From NCBI GenBank assembly GCA_049115815.1, contig JAGDZO010000014.1, positions 124,001 to 188,000 on the forward strand: a DNA stretch of 64,000 bases, written 5' to 3'. Position 1 is the stretch's first letter, and each line of letters starts with the position of its first letter. Origin of the DNA: Marinoscillum sp049115815 (GTDB taxonomy: Bacteria > Bacteroidota > Bacteroidia > Cytophagales > Cyclobacteriaceae). The notes under the pieces are model-generated. The model had not been told where the DNA came from, ran no database searches, and worked only from the letters and a program-made list of their open reading frames with translations. Shown here in pieces: positions 17,844 through 26,094 of the stretch. Both the position numbers and the translations under genes were made by a program.

Positions 17844-19260
17844 ACTAGATCAATCTATCAAATTGTATATAGGCAAGAGAATTTTGGTTTGCCTTATCGT
17901 GACATGCTTAGCGCATTTTGGCATGAGTCAGAAAACCAACATCATTTTCCTATTCGCTGATGATGCGGGTTATCATGATTTTGGATTTCAAGGAAGCAAG
18001 GAATTCAAAACGCCAAATCTTGATAGGCTAGCAAGAGAAGGAGTGGTTTTCAGCCAGGCATATACGACAGCAGCTGTATGCGGCCCCTCACGAGCGGGTA
18101 TGCTCACCGGGATGTATCAGCAGAGATTTGGATTTGAGGAGAACAACGTCCCTGGATATATGAGTACTTCATCTAAGCAAATGGGCGATGAAATGGGGCT
18201 ACCCTTACATCTAAAAACCATGGCTGATCACTTGAAGCCTCTCGGCTATCGATCAATGATTCTGGGTAAGTGGCATATGGGCAATGATGACAAATACCAT
18301 CCGCTTAAGCGTGGTTTTGATGAGTTCTACGGATTTAGGGGTGGAGCACGAAGTTTCTGGCCTTTGACTGAGGAAGAAGCAAACTCAAGACCTGAAAACC
18401 GAATGGAACACGGGTTTGAAAATTTTCAGGAGACGGACATTTACTTGACGGATGCTATTGGAGAGGAAGCCGTTGATTTTATAAAGAGGAACAAGGATAA
18501 TCCATTTTTCCTTTATGTCTCATTCAATGCAGTGCATTCTCCGCTTCAGGCTACAGATGAAGATTTGGCCCAATTCCCAGACTTAACTGGCAAGCGTCGA
18601 ACTCTTGCTGCTATGACGCTAGCTATGGACAGAGCCTGTGGAATGATCCTGGACGAAATTAAAGCTTCAGGTTTGGAAGAAAACACCCTCATAGTCTTCT
18701 CAAATGACAATGGCGGCCCTGAAGGCACTATGACTTGCAACTATCCCCTCAGCGGCTGCAAGTCCAACAACCTTGAAGGCGGTATTCGAGTGCCCACAAT
18801 CATGAAATTACCAACTGTAATCAATGCAGGATCCGTTTATGAAGAGCCGATTAGTCTTCTAGATATGCTACCCACTTTCGTGAATGTAGCAGGAGGTGTT
18901 GCTGAGCAAATCGAGGGACTGGATGGTGTGGACCTGATCCCCTATATCACAGGAAAAAATGAATCCAATCCTCATGAAACCCTGTTTTGGAAAAAGGAAA
19001 ACCGAGGAATCGTTCGTCAAGGTGATTGGAAACTTTTACGTTTTCCTGATAGACCTGCGGAACTCTACAATATTGCTTTAGACGAGACTGAATCAAATAA
19101 TCTGGCTTATGAACAACCAGACAAAGTGCGTGAATTGTTTAAAGTGCTTTGGACATGGGAGGGACAGCTCGAACGACCTCTATTTATGCTCCGACGTGAG
19201 TATGAAGTCAACGCGCTGAAGCGAATGGACGACAAACGCGACCCTAGCTGCAAAGAATAA
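17836..19260 (+). CDS. S1 family sulfatase, secreted
   Basis: This 474-residue protein has a signal peptide ending near GMSQ, the FADDAGYHDFG metal strand, the formylglycine motif CGPSR (Cys82), GKWHMGN and SNDNGG. I chose ATG 17836, which overlaps the stop codon of the previous sulfatase by 8 bases; a GTG at 17824 is in frame but adds nothing recognisable. The overlap suggests coupled expression of two sulfatases with different specificities. Compared with its neighbour it lacks the HFKAPHDF segment and is closer to arylsulfatase A-like S1 enzymes. The substrate is probably a sulfated galactan oligosaccharide. Confidence 0.88.
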   Translation: MTRLDQSIKLYIGKRILVCLIVTCLAHFGMSQKTNIIFLFADDAGYHDFGFQGSKEFKTPNLDRLAREGVVFSQAYTTAAVCGPSRAGMLTGMYQQRFGFEENNVPGYMSTSSKQMGDEMGLPLHLKTMADHLKPLGYRSMILGKWHMGNDDKYHPLKRGFDEFYGFRGGARSFWPLTEEEANSRPENRMEHGFENFQETDIYLTDAIGEEAVDFIKRNKDNPFFLYVSFNAVHSPLQATDEDLAQFPDLTGKRRTLAAMTLAMDRACGMILDEIKASGLEENTLIVFSNDNGGPEGTMTCNYPLSGCKSNNLEGGIRVPTIMKLPTVINAGSVYEEPISLLDMLPTFVNVAGGVAEQIEGLDGVDLIPYITGKNESNPHETLFWKKENRGIVRQGDWKLLRFPDRPAELYNIALDETESNNLAYEQPDKVRELFKVLWTWEGQLERPLFMLRREYEVNALKRMDDKRDPSCKE

Positions 19261-19366
19261 ATTTTCAGTTAGCATAAATCAAAAAAAGTAATAAACTCCT
19301 AACAGGAGAACCAGCTCTGAGAATCATCCTATTAACACACCTAATAGCTAATTACCATAGATACAC

Positions 19367-21211
19367 ATGAAACATTTCAAAAGGCTAAACATCTTTTCTT
19401 ACTGTCTAATTTTAGTTTCTTTGTTGGGCTGTGACACAAAAGAAAACCAGCGCACGAATCAAAAACAAAGACCTGTACGGCCGTCATTATCGTCTCTTGA
19501 CGACTTCAAACCATCTGGTGACAATTGGATCATGGTAGGAGAACCAATATTTGGAATGGAGAAGCCGGATGAAATAAAGTATACTGAAGGCGCAAGTACG
19601 TTTCTCAACCTTAACAATCAAGAAACCAACAAGCATCTCTTCTCAAAAATGGAACATGCTGACATTGATTTAGAACTGGAAGTCATGATGCCTAAAGGCT
19701 CCAATTCGGGAATTTATTTTCAAAGCAGGTACGAGATCCAGTTGCTTGACAGCTGGGGAAAAAAGACTCCTAAGCATTCGGATATTGGAGGTATATATCA
19801 ACGATGGAATAATGATCTTCCGGATGGTGAAAAAGGATACGAAGGAATAGCTCCACCTGTCAATGCAGCCAAAGCACCCGGCGTATGGCAGCACCTCTCC
19901 ATTTCGTTTGTGGCCCCTCGTTTCAATGATCGAGGTGAGAAAATCAGCAATGCCATGTTTCGAAAAGTAGTGCTTAATGGAGTGGTGCTACACGAGAACA
20001 AGGAATTATCCGGACCGACCAGAGGTGCGGCCTTTGGCAATGAAGCGGCGATGGGTTCATTGATGATCCAAGGAGACCATGGTCCGGTAGCCTTAAGAAA
20101 CATCAAGTACAAAGCCTATCAAGATATCCAGCTGGACATACAGGATCTAACCTTCAAATACGCAGAAGGTGAGTTCTTTAAGGTGCCTAACTTCGATACC
20201 CTAGATGTCTTAGCAGAAGGTAAAGCGGAGAGTTTTCACCACCTGGACTATGCATCTCGCTCCAATGGATTTGCCATTCAATTTGAAGGAACGCTGAAAG
20301 TGCCGAATACTGGCATTTATACATTTGATCTAATTACTGGTGATGGCACTAAGCTTTTCATTGATAATAAATTGGTAGCTGCTCATGATGGTAGACATTG
20401 GATGAGTAAGAGAACGGGCAACATACAACTCAATGAGGGAGAACACACAATCCGGGTGGCTGCTTTTGAGTATAAACATGTATCAGCAATCACCATTGGT
20501 TATGAAGGTCCAGGCATACGATACCAATACCTCCCTTCTACTCCACCAAGACCTGCATTGCCTGAATCCGAACATATATTCTTGAAGCCAGAATCTAAGG
20601 CTATCCTCCAGCGCTGTTTCATAGACTACAAAGGAAGATCAGTTACCTTGGCTGTGGCTGTTGGGGATCCTGATAAACTACATTACACTGTGGATCTTGA
20701 AACAGGCAGCATGTTAAAATCATGGAGAGGTGACTTTGCCGATATGACAGGAATGTGGCACTCCCGCGGTGAGACTCAGCAACTATTACCTGTAGGAACC
20801 ACAATAGACGGATGTGAAGGGCTACTGATCAATCAACTTTACGGATTGGATACACCATGGAATCCAAAAGAGGCTACTTTCAAACACCTGAGCTATAAGC
20901 TCGCTGATCAAGATCGTCCAATATTTAAGTATGCTTACAAGAATTCTATATTGGTAGATCGAATCGTACCAGATCCATCTAATAGTGGTTTTACAAGAAC
21001 TTTGACCCTACAAGGCAACGACCGCAATATCTATGCGCGAATAGCAAAAGCAGACTTTATCAATGATCTGGGTAATGGGCTATACTCCATTCAAAACTTG
21101 CATTACATTAAGTTGGATCCCAAGATCAGGCCTCACCTTCGTCAGTCCAATGGTGCATCTGAGCTGCTCATTCCTGTAATCGATTCAGTTTCTTATTCTA
21201 TAATCTGGTAA
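19367..21211 (+). CDS. Lipoprotein with DUF1080 (3-keto-glycoside hydrolase type) and PA14 domains
   Basis: This 614-residue protein has a lipobox (SLLGC, Cys23). Residues about 50-245 form a DUF1080 domain (NSGIYFQSRYEIQLLDSW, GVWQHLSISF), a fold that includes 3-keto-disaccharide hydrolases. Residues about 265-390 form a PA14 domain (GIYTFDLITGDGTKLFIDN, EGEHTIRV), usually a carbohydrate-binding module. The remaining 220 residues are beta-rich and unassigned. It is followed after 4 bases by the dehydrogenase-copper protein, so the two are almost certainly one unit. Together they suggest oxidation of a sugar ring and cleavage of the keto-glycoside, which is inference. Confidence 0.78.
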   Translation: MKHFKRLNIFSYCLILVSLLGCDTKENQRTNQKQRPVRPSLSSLDDFKPSGDNWIMVGEPIFGMEKPDEIKYTEGASTFLNLNNQETNKHLFSKMEHADIDLELEVMMPKGSNSGIYFQSRYEIQLLDSWGKKTPKHSDIGGIYQRWNNDLPDGEKGYEGIAPPVNAAKAPGVWQHLSISFVAPRFNDRGEKISNAMFRKVVLNGVVLHENKELSGPTRGAAFGNEAAMGSLMIQGDHGPVALRNIKYKAYQDIQLDIQDLTFKYAEGEFFKVPNFDTLDVLAEGKAESFHHLDYASRSNGFAIQFEGTLKVPNTGIYTFDLITGDGTKLFIDNKLVAAHDGRHWMSKRTGNIQLNEGEHTIRVAAFEYKHVSAITIGYEGPGIRYQYLPSTPPRPALPESEHIFLKPESKAILQRCFIDYKGRSVTLAVAVGDPDKLHYTVDLETGSMLKSWRGDFADMTGMWHSRGETQQLLPVGTTIDGCEGLLINQLYGLDTPWNPKEATFKHLSYKLADQDRPIFKYAYKNSILVDRIVPDPSNSGFTRTLTLQGNDRNIYARIAKADFINDLGNGLYSIQNLHYIKLDPKIRPHLRQSNGASELLIPVIDSVSYSIIW

Positions 21212-21215
21212 TCAC

Positions 21216-23141
21216 ATGAAAACCTTAATATCTTCAATCCTGCTCACGTTTTCCATCGGAGTATATAGCCAATCGGAATCTGACTACTATCAAATTAAGA
21301 CTGTTCCCATTCCTAAAGAAGTCATACTGGAAGTTGGTGGCTTGGCCTTCAATCCCAAAGGAGAGCTGGGTGTATCCACCAGGCGTGGAGAAATCTGGAC
21401 CATTGCCAATCCTTCAAGCGCAAATCCTAAGTATAATCTTTTCGCTCGCGGCATGCATGAAAACTTGGGACTCGCATATTACAAAGGCAACTATTTCACT
21501 GCGCAGCGATCAGAACTTACCAAGATCACTGATTCGAATGGAGACAACTTCGCGGATAAATTTGAAACCATCGCCAGCTGGGAACTGAGTGGAAACTATC
21601 ACGAGTATTCATTCGGCCCTGTAGTATTGCCCAACGGTGACATGCTAGTGACGCTCAATCTTGCATGGCACGGTGGAGGTAAAAGTTTCAAAAAATGGCG
21701 TGGATGGCTCGTGAAGATCACTCAGGATGGTGAATTAATTCCCATAGCCACCGGGTTGCGTTCCCCGGCCGGATTTGGTGTCAATGAAGAGGGAGATATA
21801 TTCTATGCCGAAAATCAAGGAGACTGGGTAGGCTCAGGAAGAGTTACCCATTTGGAGTCTGGAGATTTTGCAGGTCATCCTCAAGGTCTCAACTGGAGTC
21901 AAGAGCCCGAATCTCCCCTGCGTTTGAAAAAGGAAGACATCAACGATTCTTTTGGCTATTCTCTCTATGAATACTCGAAATATATCGAAGCAATCAAACC
22001 GCCAAGCGTATGGTTTCCGCACACCATTATGGGTGTATCCACATCAGATATATCACTTATCCCTGATGATTTCGGACCCTTTACTGGACAGATGCTAGTT
22101 GGTGATCAAGGCCATAGCACGATCATGCGAATGTTTCAAGAGAAGGTAAATGGTGTCTACCAGGGTGCTTGCTTTCCTTTTGTTAAAGGATTTTCATCTG
22201 GAGTACTGAGACTAGAATGGGGAAATAGCAGAGAACTCTATGTAGGTATGACCAGCCGTGGCTGGAACTCTACAGGACCAGATCCTTATGGCCTTCAGAG
22301 ACTTGTCTGGACTGGGCGCACCCCTTTTGAAATCAAAGCCATTCGAGCACAACCTGACGGTTTTGAGTTGGAGTTCACCCAGCCAATAAGCGCTGCAATG
22401 GCTGCCAAAATGGAAAATTTCAAGGTACAAGATTTTACATACCTATATCATCAAACATATGGTAGTCCTGTCCATGATTTGCAACACCGCATGATTCATC
22501 AGACAGAACTATCCGCAGATGGACATAGCGTCAGGGTATATCTGGACAAACTGCGCAAAGGGTATATTTATTCCTTTGAACTACCAGATATCACCAATAA
22601 AAGTGGAATCAAGCTATTGCACCCCAAAGGGTTCTATACCCTCAATGAAATACCAGAGGGAAGCAAGCAGGTATTTGAAGGAATGAATCATGCCAATATG
22701 CCTTCAGTTCAAGCTGTTAATACTGTCAGTACTAAACGAATCACTCAAAAGCCTGCCGATTGGAAGCTAGAAGAGATTGTAAACATAGAAATGAGTACCG
22801 TCCCAGGATTGAAATTTGACAAGAATTTAATTGAAGTTAAAGCGAACGATAAAGTGAAAGTACACTTCGTAAATCCGGATGACATGCTTCACAACTTTGT
22901 GGTGACTATGCCTGGTAAAGTAGATGAAGTAGTTAACGAGGCGCTTGCTTTGGGTCTCAATGGACAGAGTATGAATTACGTCCCCAACTCGCCTAACGTG
23001 CTCTATCATACTGCCATTTTGCAGCCAGAGACCAATGAATCTATTTACTTCAAAGCACCTGCCACTCCAGGTGACTATTCTTTTGTGTGTACCTATCCGG
23101 GACATGGACAGATCATGAGAGGTATTCTGAGAGTTAGATGA
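21216..23141 (+). CDS. Beta-propeller sugar dehydrogenase-like protein fused to a cupredoxin domain
   Basis: This 641-residue secreted protein has a signal peptide (about 1-18) and a six-bladed-propeller-like region (about 25-370) resembling PQQ-dependent or membrane-bound sugar dehydrogenases (VGGLAFNPKGELGVSTRRG, GLRSPAGFGVNEEGD). A linking beta domain follows (about 380-490). The C-terminus (about 520-641) is a plastocyanin/azurin-type copper domain with the expected ligands His559, Cys625, His630 and Met634 in MLHNF and CTYPGHGQIM. Fusion of a dehydrogenase-like module to a type 1 copper site implies direct electron export. It ends the operon at a strong terminator. Cofactor and substrate cannot be read from sequence. 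Confidence 0.78.
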   Translation: MKTLISSILLTFSIGVYSQSESDYYQIKTVPIPKEVILEVGGLAFNPKGELGVSTRRGEIWTIANPSSANPKYNLFARGMHENLGLAYYKGNYFTAQRSELTKITDSNGDNFADKFETIASWELSGNYHEYSFGPVVLPNGDMLVTLNLAWHGGGKSFKKWRGWLVKITQDGELIPIATGLRSPAGFGVNEEGDIFYAENQGDWVGSGRVTHLESGDFAGHPQGLNWSQEPESPLRLKKEDINDSFGYSLYEYSKYIEAIKPPSVWFPHTIMGVSTSDISLIPDDFGPFTGQMLVGDQGHSTIMRMFQEKVNGVYQGACFPFVKGFSSGVLRLEWGNSRELYVGMTSRGWNSTGPDPYGLQRLVWTGRTPFEIKAIRAQPDGFELEFTQPISAAMAAKMENFKVQDFTYLYHQTYGSPVHDLQHRMIHQTELSADGHSVRVYLDKLRKGYIYSFELPDITNKSGIKLLHPKGFYTLNEIPEGSKQVFEGMNHANMPSVQAVNTVSTKRITQKPADWKLEEIVNIEMSTVPGLKFDKNLIEVKANDKVKVHFVNPDDMLHNFVVTMPGKVDEVVNEALALGLNGQSMNYVPNSPNVLYHTAILQPETNESIYFKAPATPGDYSFVCTYPGHGQIMRGILRVR

Positions 23142-23160
23142 TTTGCATTCTACACCAGGT

Positions 23161-23197
23161 AAAAGGCCATTGGACAGAATTGTCCGATGGCCTTTTT
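23161..23197 (+). terminator. Rho-independent terminator, probably bidirectional
   Basis: A 15-base stem (AAAGGCCATTGGACA with its complement, one G-T pair) closes a GAAT loop and runs into five T. On the other strand it is followed by four T, so it could also end the convergent serine hydrolase gene. It starts 20 bases after the dehydrogenase stop codon. Confidence 0.88.
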
Positions 23198-23303
23198 GTT
23201 TCTTACCTGAAAAAAAATTTATGAATGTCTATTTATACAACCGCTTCGAACCGTGTCCTCATAGACTAAATAGAAGCAACACAAAAGAGACCGAAAGAGT
23301 ATG

Positions 23304-24602
23304 TTATTGGTTCTCATTTTCCCAAAGTTGCTTGTAAAGAGCGCCTCTAAACTTGTCGTTCAATTCATATCCCGGAGGGAATACCTCGTTATTCTGGGAC
23401 ATTATGATGCCAACAAAATTACGTTTAGGGTCTGCCCAAAAATAGGTACACTCATAGCCACCTCCTATCCAAAGTCCTGCTTCTCCTTGTTCCATTAGCT
23501 TCATAGTATCCCCACTTACCCAAAGATTATATCCGTTATGCCCATATGGATTATCAAGTTGAGTGTGAGGAGCATAGATATCTTCTACAGTTTCTTTCTC
23601 CAAGAATCGATACCCGTTCAACTCCCCTCTTAATAGCAACATCCTTACAAAATCTGCATAACCATTCGCGGTAGCGACCATTCCTTCTCCTCCAAGGTAT
23701 AGCGGGTGATCCAATTCGTAATCAGGAACATCAGGACCGAAGATATCCAACTCGCCTCGAACGGCTTCTCTTAATACTGAATCTCTACCAGTAAACTTTG
23801 GCAATAGTTTTTCATTGTCTGGCAACCTATATGCTAATCCGTTTATGCCAAGTGGATCAGTGACCCTTTCTATAACTAATTCCTCCAGACTTTTACCTGT
23901 GGCTCTTTCTGCCACGAGACCAAGTACTGTTGTGTTAGTTCCATAAAAATATTTGGTTCCTGAGTGTTGAATCAACGGTAACTTCGACATACGAACAATT
24001 AAATCGTCTGAGTCCTTTGCAGTCGGTAAATTTTGCTCTGCTATGAGTGAATCGATACAAGGAAAACCGGTAGTAGCATAATAAAAACCTGCCTCATGGT
24101 TAATAAGGTGCAGGATGGTCATTATTGAATCATTTGGCACCAACTGAATAGGGCAAGCCTGAGTCCTATTGCCCCAGTCATACTCTGTCAAACTTTTTCC
24201 CTCATTCGAAACGGCCACATTTAGGTTTTCGAACTCAGGTATGTAATTTGACACAGGATCATCCAATTTCAAGATTTCATCTTCAATTAGATCCAATACC
24301 ACAGATATTGTCACAATCTTACTCATTGACCAAATCCGAATCCAGGTATCTCCACCAACAACCGTATTTGGCAATAATCTGTCTTGGACGGCACTATATT
24401 CATAAAGTAGGTTACCATCAATGTCTTCCAATCTTGCATAGATGAATGGGTAAAACCCTTCTTCTACGAATGAATTCAGAATATTATCAAGTTCATCTGG
24501 GTTAACTATTTCCAAGGCAGGTACAGCCTCCTTCTTTGAACATGAAAGTGTTGTGATGATAAAGACTACATAAAATGCATTTTGGAGAATTCTATAATTC
24601 AT
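23304..24602 (-). CDS. Beta-lactamase-fold (class C/esterase type) serine hydrolase, lipoprotein
   Basis: This 432-residue protein has a lipobox (TTLSC, Cys21) and the penicillin-binding-protein/beta-lactamase fold. The SxxK motif is SMSK in WIRIWSMSKIVT, with the catalytic Ser near residue 94, and YGTN supplies the YxN motif. Such lipoproteins are usually esterases or D-peptidases rather than antibiotic-inactivating enzymes. Its start lies 36 bases from the outer end of the last cassette site (24638-24646), a spacing similar to cassette genes. However, no recombination site is visible after its stop, so it may be a resident gene at the array edge or a cassette that lost its site. Confidence 0.85.
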   Translation of the reverse strand: MNYRILQNAFYVVFIITTLSCSKKEAVPALEIVNPDELDNILNSFVEEGFYPFIYARLEDIDGNLLYEYSAVQDRLLPNTVVGGDTWIRIWSMSKIVTISVVLDLIEDEILKLDDPVSNYIPEFENLNVAVSNEGKSLTEYDWGNRTQACPIQLVPNDSIMTILHLINHEAGFYYATTGFPCIDSLIAEQNLPTAKDSDDLIVRMSKLPLIQHSGTKYFYGTNTTVLGLVAERATGKSLEELVIERVTDPLGINGLAYRLPDNEKLLPKFTGRDSVLREAVRGELDIFGPDVPDYELDHPLYLGGEGMVATANGYADFVRMLLLRGELNGYRFLEKETVEDIYAPHTQLDNPYGHNGYNLWVSGDTMKLMEQGEAGLWIGGGYECTYFWADPKRNFVGIIMSQNNEVFPPGYELNDKFRGALYKQLWENENQ

Positions 24603-24637
24603 GGTTCTTGATTTATCACTTATGTGTCGAAAGCAAT

Positions 24638-24758
24638 GCCACCAACGTCCAACTTAAATGAGTATGCGCCCCAGTGTCTAGAAGCACCGAAGTATCTTTT
24701 CCGCAATGACATATCAAATAGCTCAGTTCGCATATTAATTTTAGTGTTTGTTACCTAC
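24638..24758 (-). repeat. attC-like site 7 (short, 121 bp)
   Basis: In gene direction it opens GTAGGTAACAAACACTAAAA and closes TTAAGTTGGACGTTGGTGGC. The arms share TTAATATGCG/CGCATACTCATT-type pairing around a loop of about 50 bases. It lies 3 bases after the antitoxin stop codon and closes the array. The TAACAAAC start resembles the opening of Vibrio cholerae repeats as I remember them. Confidence 0.7.
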
Positions 24759-24761
24759 AGT

Positions 24762-25313
24762 TTAATCATTTAGGTTAGCTAAATTTTGGATTTTAACGTG
24801 TCTCTCCACCTCTGGTCTCCATTGATCTTGATTCGCCATAAGCGCAGAGAGTTTTTCTTGTAAGTATACTTGGTACCATGTTCTTTTATGAAAATGACAA
24901 ATATTGTTGTAAGTCTTTTCTGAATGAATCATCAGCCTTAATAGAAAATCCTCCTTTGGCTTACGATGGTTATTTACTATTTTACTTAAAAGATTAGCAT
25001 CAATATCAATATCCTTTGCAAAGTCAATTCTTTTGCTATAAATCGTATCAATGTATGAAGTCAAGAATTTTGTAAAGTGATTTTCCTCTTGATAGACGGG
25101 CTCTTTTACAAACTCCTCCATTTTAAATTTTAGCTGTAATAATTTGGCCTTTATAATCTTATCAGAAGACAGATTCTTCATTCTATGAAGTCTAGCCTCC
25201 ATAAGTGCTTTGCCATCATCAAGTTGCTCTTTTTTTGAAGTATAGCGAGAATCTACCCCGAATTCAGCACCTTCAATTTCTTTGAATTTATTTTTTTCCT
25301 TAATCATGGTCAT
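24762..25313 (-). CDS. Probable antitoxin with helix-turn-helix region (cassette 7)
   Basis: This 183-residue cytoplasmic protein has a charged, helical N-terminal half and a helix-turn-helix-like stretch around residues 100-135 (FAKDIDIDANLLSKIVNNH). It overlaps the upstream 155-residue gene by 14 bases, the usual signature of a toxin-antitoxin pair. The two repeats at 25787-25841 in front of the pair would suit autoregulation by this protein. Toxin-antitoxin pairs are common integron cargo. Assignment is from architecture and a motif seen by eye, not from a matched family. Confidence 0.6.
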   Translation of the reverse strand: MTMIKEKNKFKEIEGAEFGVDSRYTSKKEQLDDGKALMEARLHRMKNLSSDKIIKAKLLQLKFKMEEFVKEPVYQEENHFTKFLTSYIDTIYSKRIDFAKDIDIDANLLSKIVNNHRKPKEDFLLRLMIHSEKTYNNICHFHKRTWYQVYLQEKLSALMANQDQWRPEVERHVKIQNLANLND

Positions 25314-25767
25314 AAATGTTAATTAATTCTAGTATTTCATCTATTTCAACGCTTAAAGTCATTCCAGTAATATTCATTCCGTATTTATCAATATAATGTT
25401 GCGCTATTGTACCCTTTGGTTTTAATGAAACGCAAGCCAGATCCCCGTACTCTCTTACGGCAATTTTTGAAATGAATGTGATAAGGTTACCGGCAATATT
25501 TTCATATTCTTTATTACTTCCTTTGTTCTCCTTAGATACAGTAATTAGCCTTATATGAATTCGCCATTCCTCAGGAATTCGTTCAACAGAAACAAGTCCT
25601 AGAATGTCACTTGACCCAACAATATTTAACTTATAAATCTCTTGTGGTTGTTCTTCTTTCCAGTCAAAAAAGTATCGACTTTTCGTAATAGATTTATAAT
25701 CATTAGTCTGAACTGCTTCTATCTCTACCTTGTACTCTTTTCCATAAGCAGAACTTATAACAACCAT
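25300..25767 (-). CDS. Probable GNAT-like toxin (cassette 7)
   Basis: This 155-residue soluble protein has no signal peptide. The C-terminal half (NIAGNLITFISKIAVREYG, then a strand with LACVSLKP, then AQHYIDKYGM) resembles the acetyl-CoA-binding and final segments of GNAT acetyltransferases, the fold of several tRNA-acetylating toxins. It overlaps the downstream antitoxin-like gene. The only in-frame ATG is at 25767, with a perfect -7 box ending 5 bases upstream, so the mRNA may be leaderless. Function as a toxin is inferred from the pairing; a small acetyltransferase with a regulator is the alternative. Confidence 0.55.
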   Translation of the reverse strand: MVVISSAYGKEYKVEIEAVQTNDYKSITKSRYFFDWKEEQPQEIYKLNIVGSSDILGLVSVERIPEEWRIHIRLITVSKENKGSNKEYENIAGNLITFISKIAVREYGDLACVSLKPKGTIAQHYIDKYGMNITGMTLSVEIDEILELINIYDHD

Positions 25768-25771
25768 ACAA

Positions 25772-25779
25772 CAAAGATA
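25772..25779 (-). promoter_or_regulatory. -7 box of the toxin-antitoxin promoter
   Basis: On the minus strand the sequence is TATCTTTG, a perfect match to the Bacteroidota TAnnTTTG element. It ends 5 bases before the ATG at 25767, so transcription would start at about the start codon. The -33 region falls within the first operator repeat rather than matching TTTG. Confidence 0.5.
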
Positions 25780-25786
25780 CTAAAAA

Positions 25787-25841
25787 AGTTTCCGTAAAAT
25801 GGAATTAATTAAATTAGAGTTTCCGAAAAATGGAATAATTC
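25787..25841. promoter_or_regulatory. Two direct operator-like repeats upstream of the toxin-antitoxin pair
   Basis: AGTTTCCGTAAAATGGAAT (from 25787) and AGTTTCCGAAAAATGGAAT (from 25818) differ by one base over 19. Each contains a small inverted repeat TTCC...GGAA. Their spacing of 31 bases is about three helical turns, so two repressor dimers could sit on one face of the DNA over the promoter. Confidence 0.65.
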
Positions 25842-25853
25842 AAGAGTGTAATT

Positions 25854-26091
25854 GTATGCAACGCTCAGCTAGCAGGAGTGCGCCCCGAAACTAGCAAGTT
25901 CCAATAAAACTAATGAATCTGCTGGTGCTTCCAAAGTATCAGAATGGCACTGCTTCCAGAAAGATGAAATTCCTGCGAGTTGAAGTCAGTAGAAAGCACC
26001 GACCTTTCCCAGCGGCTGATTCATGGTGATGTTCGCGCTGAGGCTGGCAAAGAGGTAGTTTGGCGCATTCGTGCTAGCGACTGTTAGAAAC
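25854..26091 (-). repeat. attC-like site 6 (long, 238 bp)
   Basis: In gene direction it opens GTTTCTAACAGTCGCTAGCA and closes CTAGCTGAGCGTTGCATAC. The outer arms pair through CGCTAGCA.GA.TGCGCC. An inner pair of arms brackets the centre (GAATCTGCTGGTGCTT with AAGCACC...GCTGATTC). It starts 4 bases after the stop of the gene at 26095. Confidence 0.72.
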
Positions 26092-26094
26092 CTG

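Noticed and set aside
23304..24602. Antibiotic-resistance class C beta-lactamase
   Set aside because: The SxxK and YxN motifs show the fold, but a lipoprotein signal and overall sequence fit the broad esterase/D-peptidase group. Nothing supports resistance.
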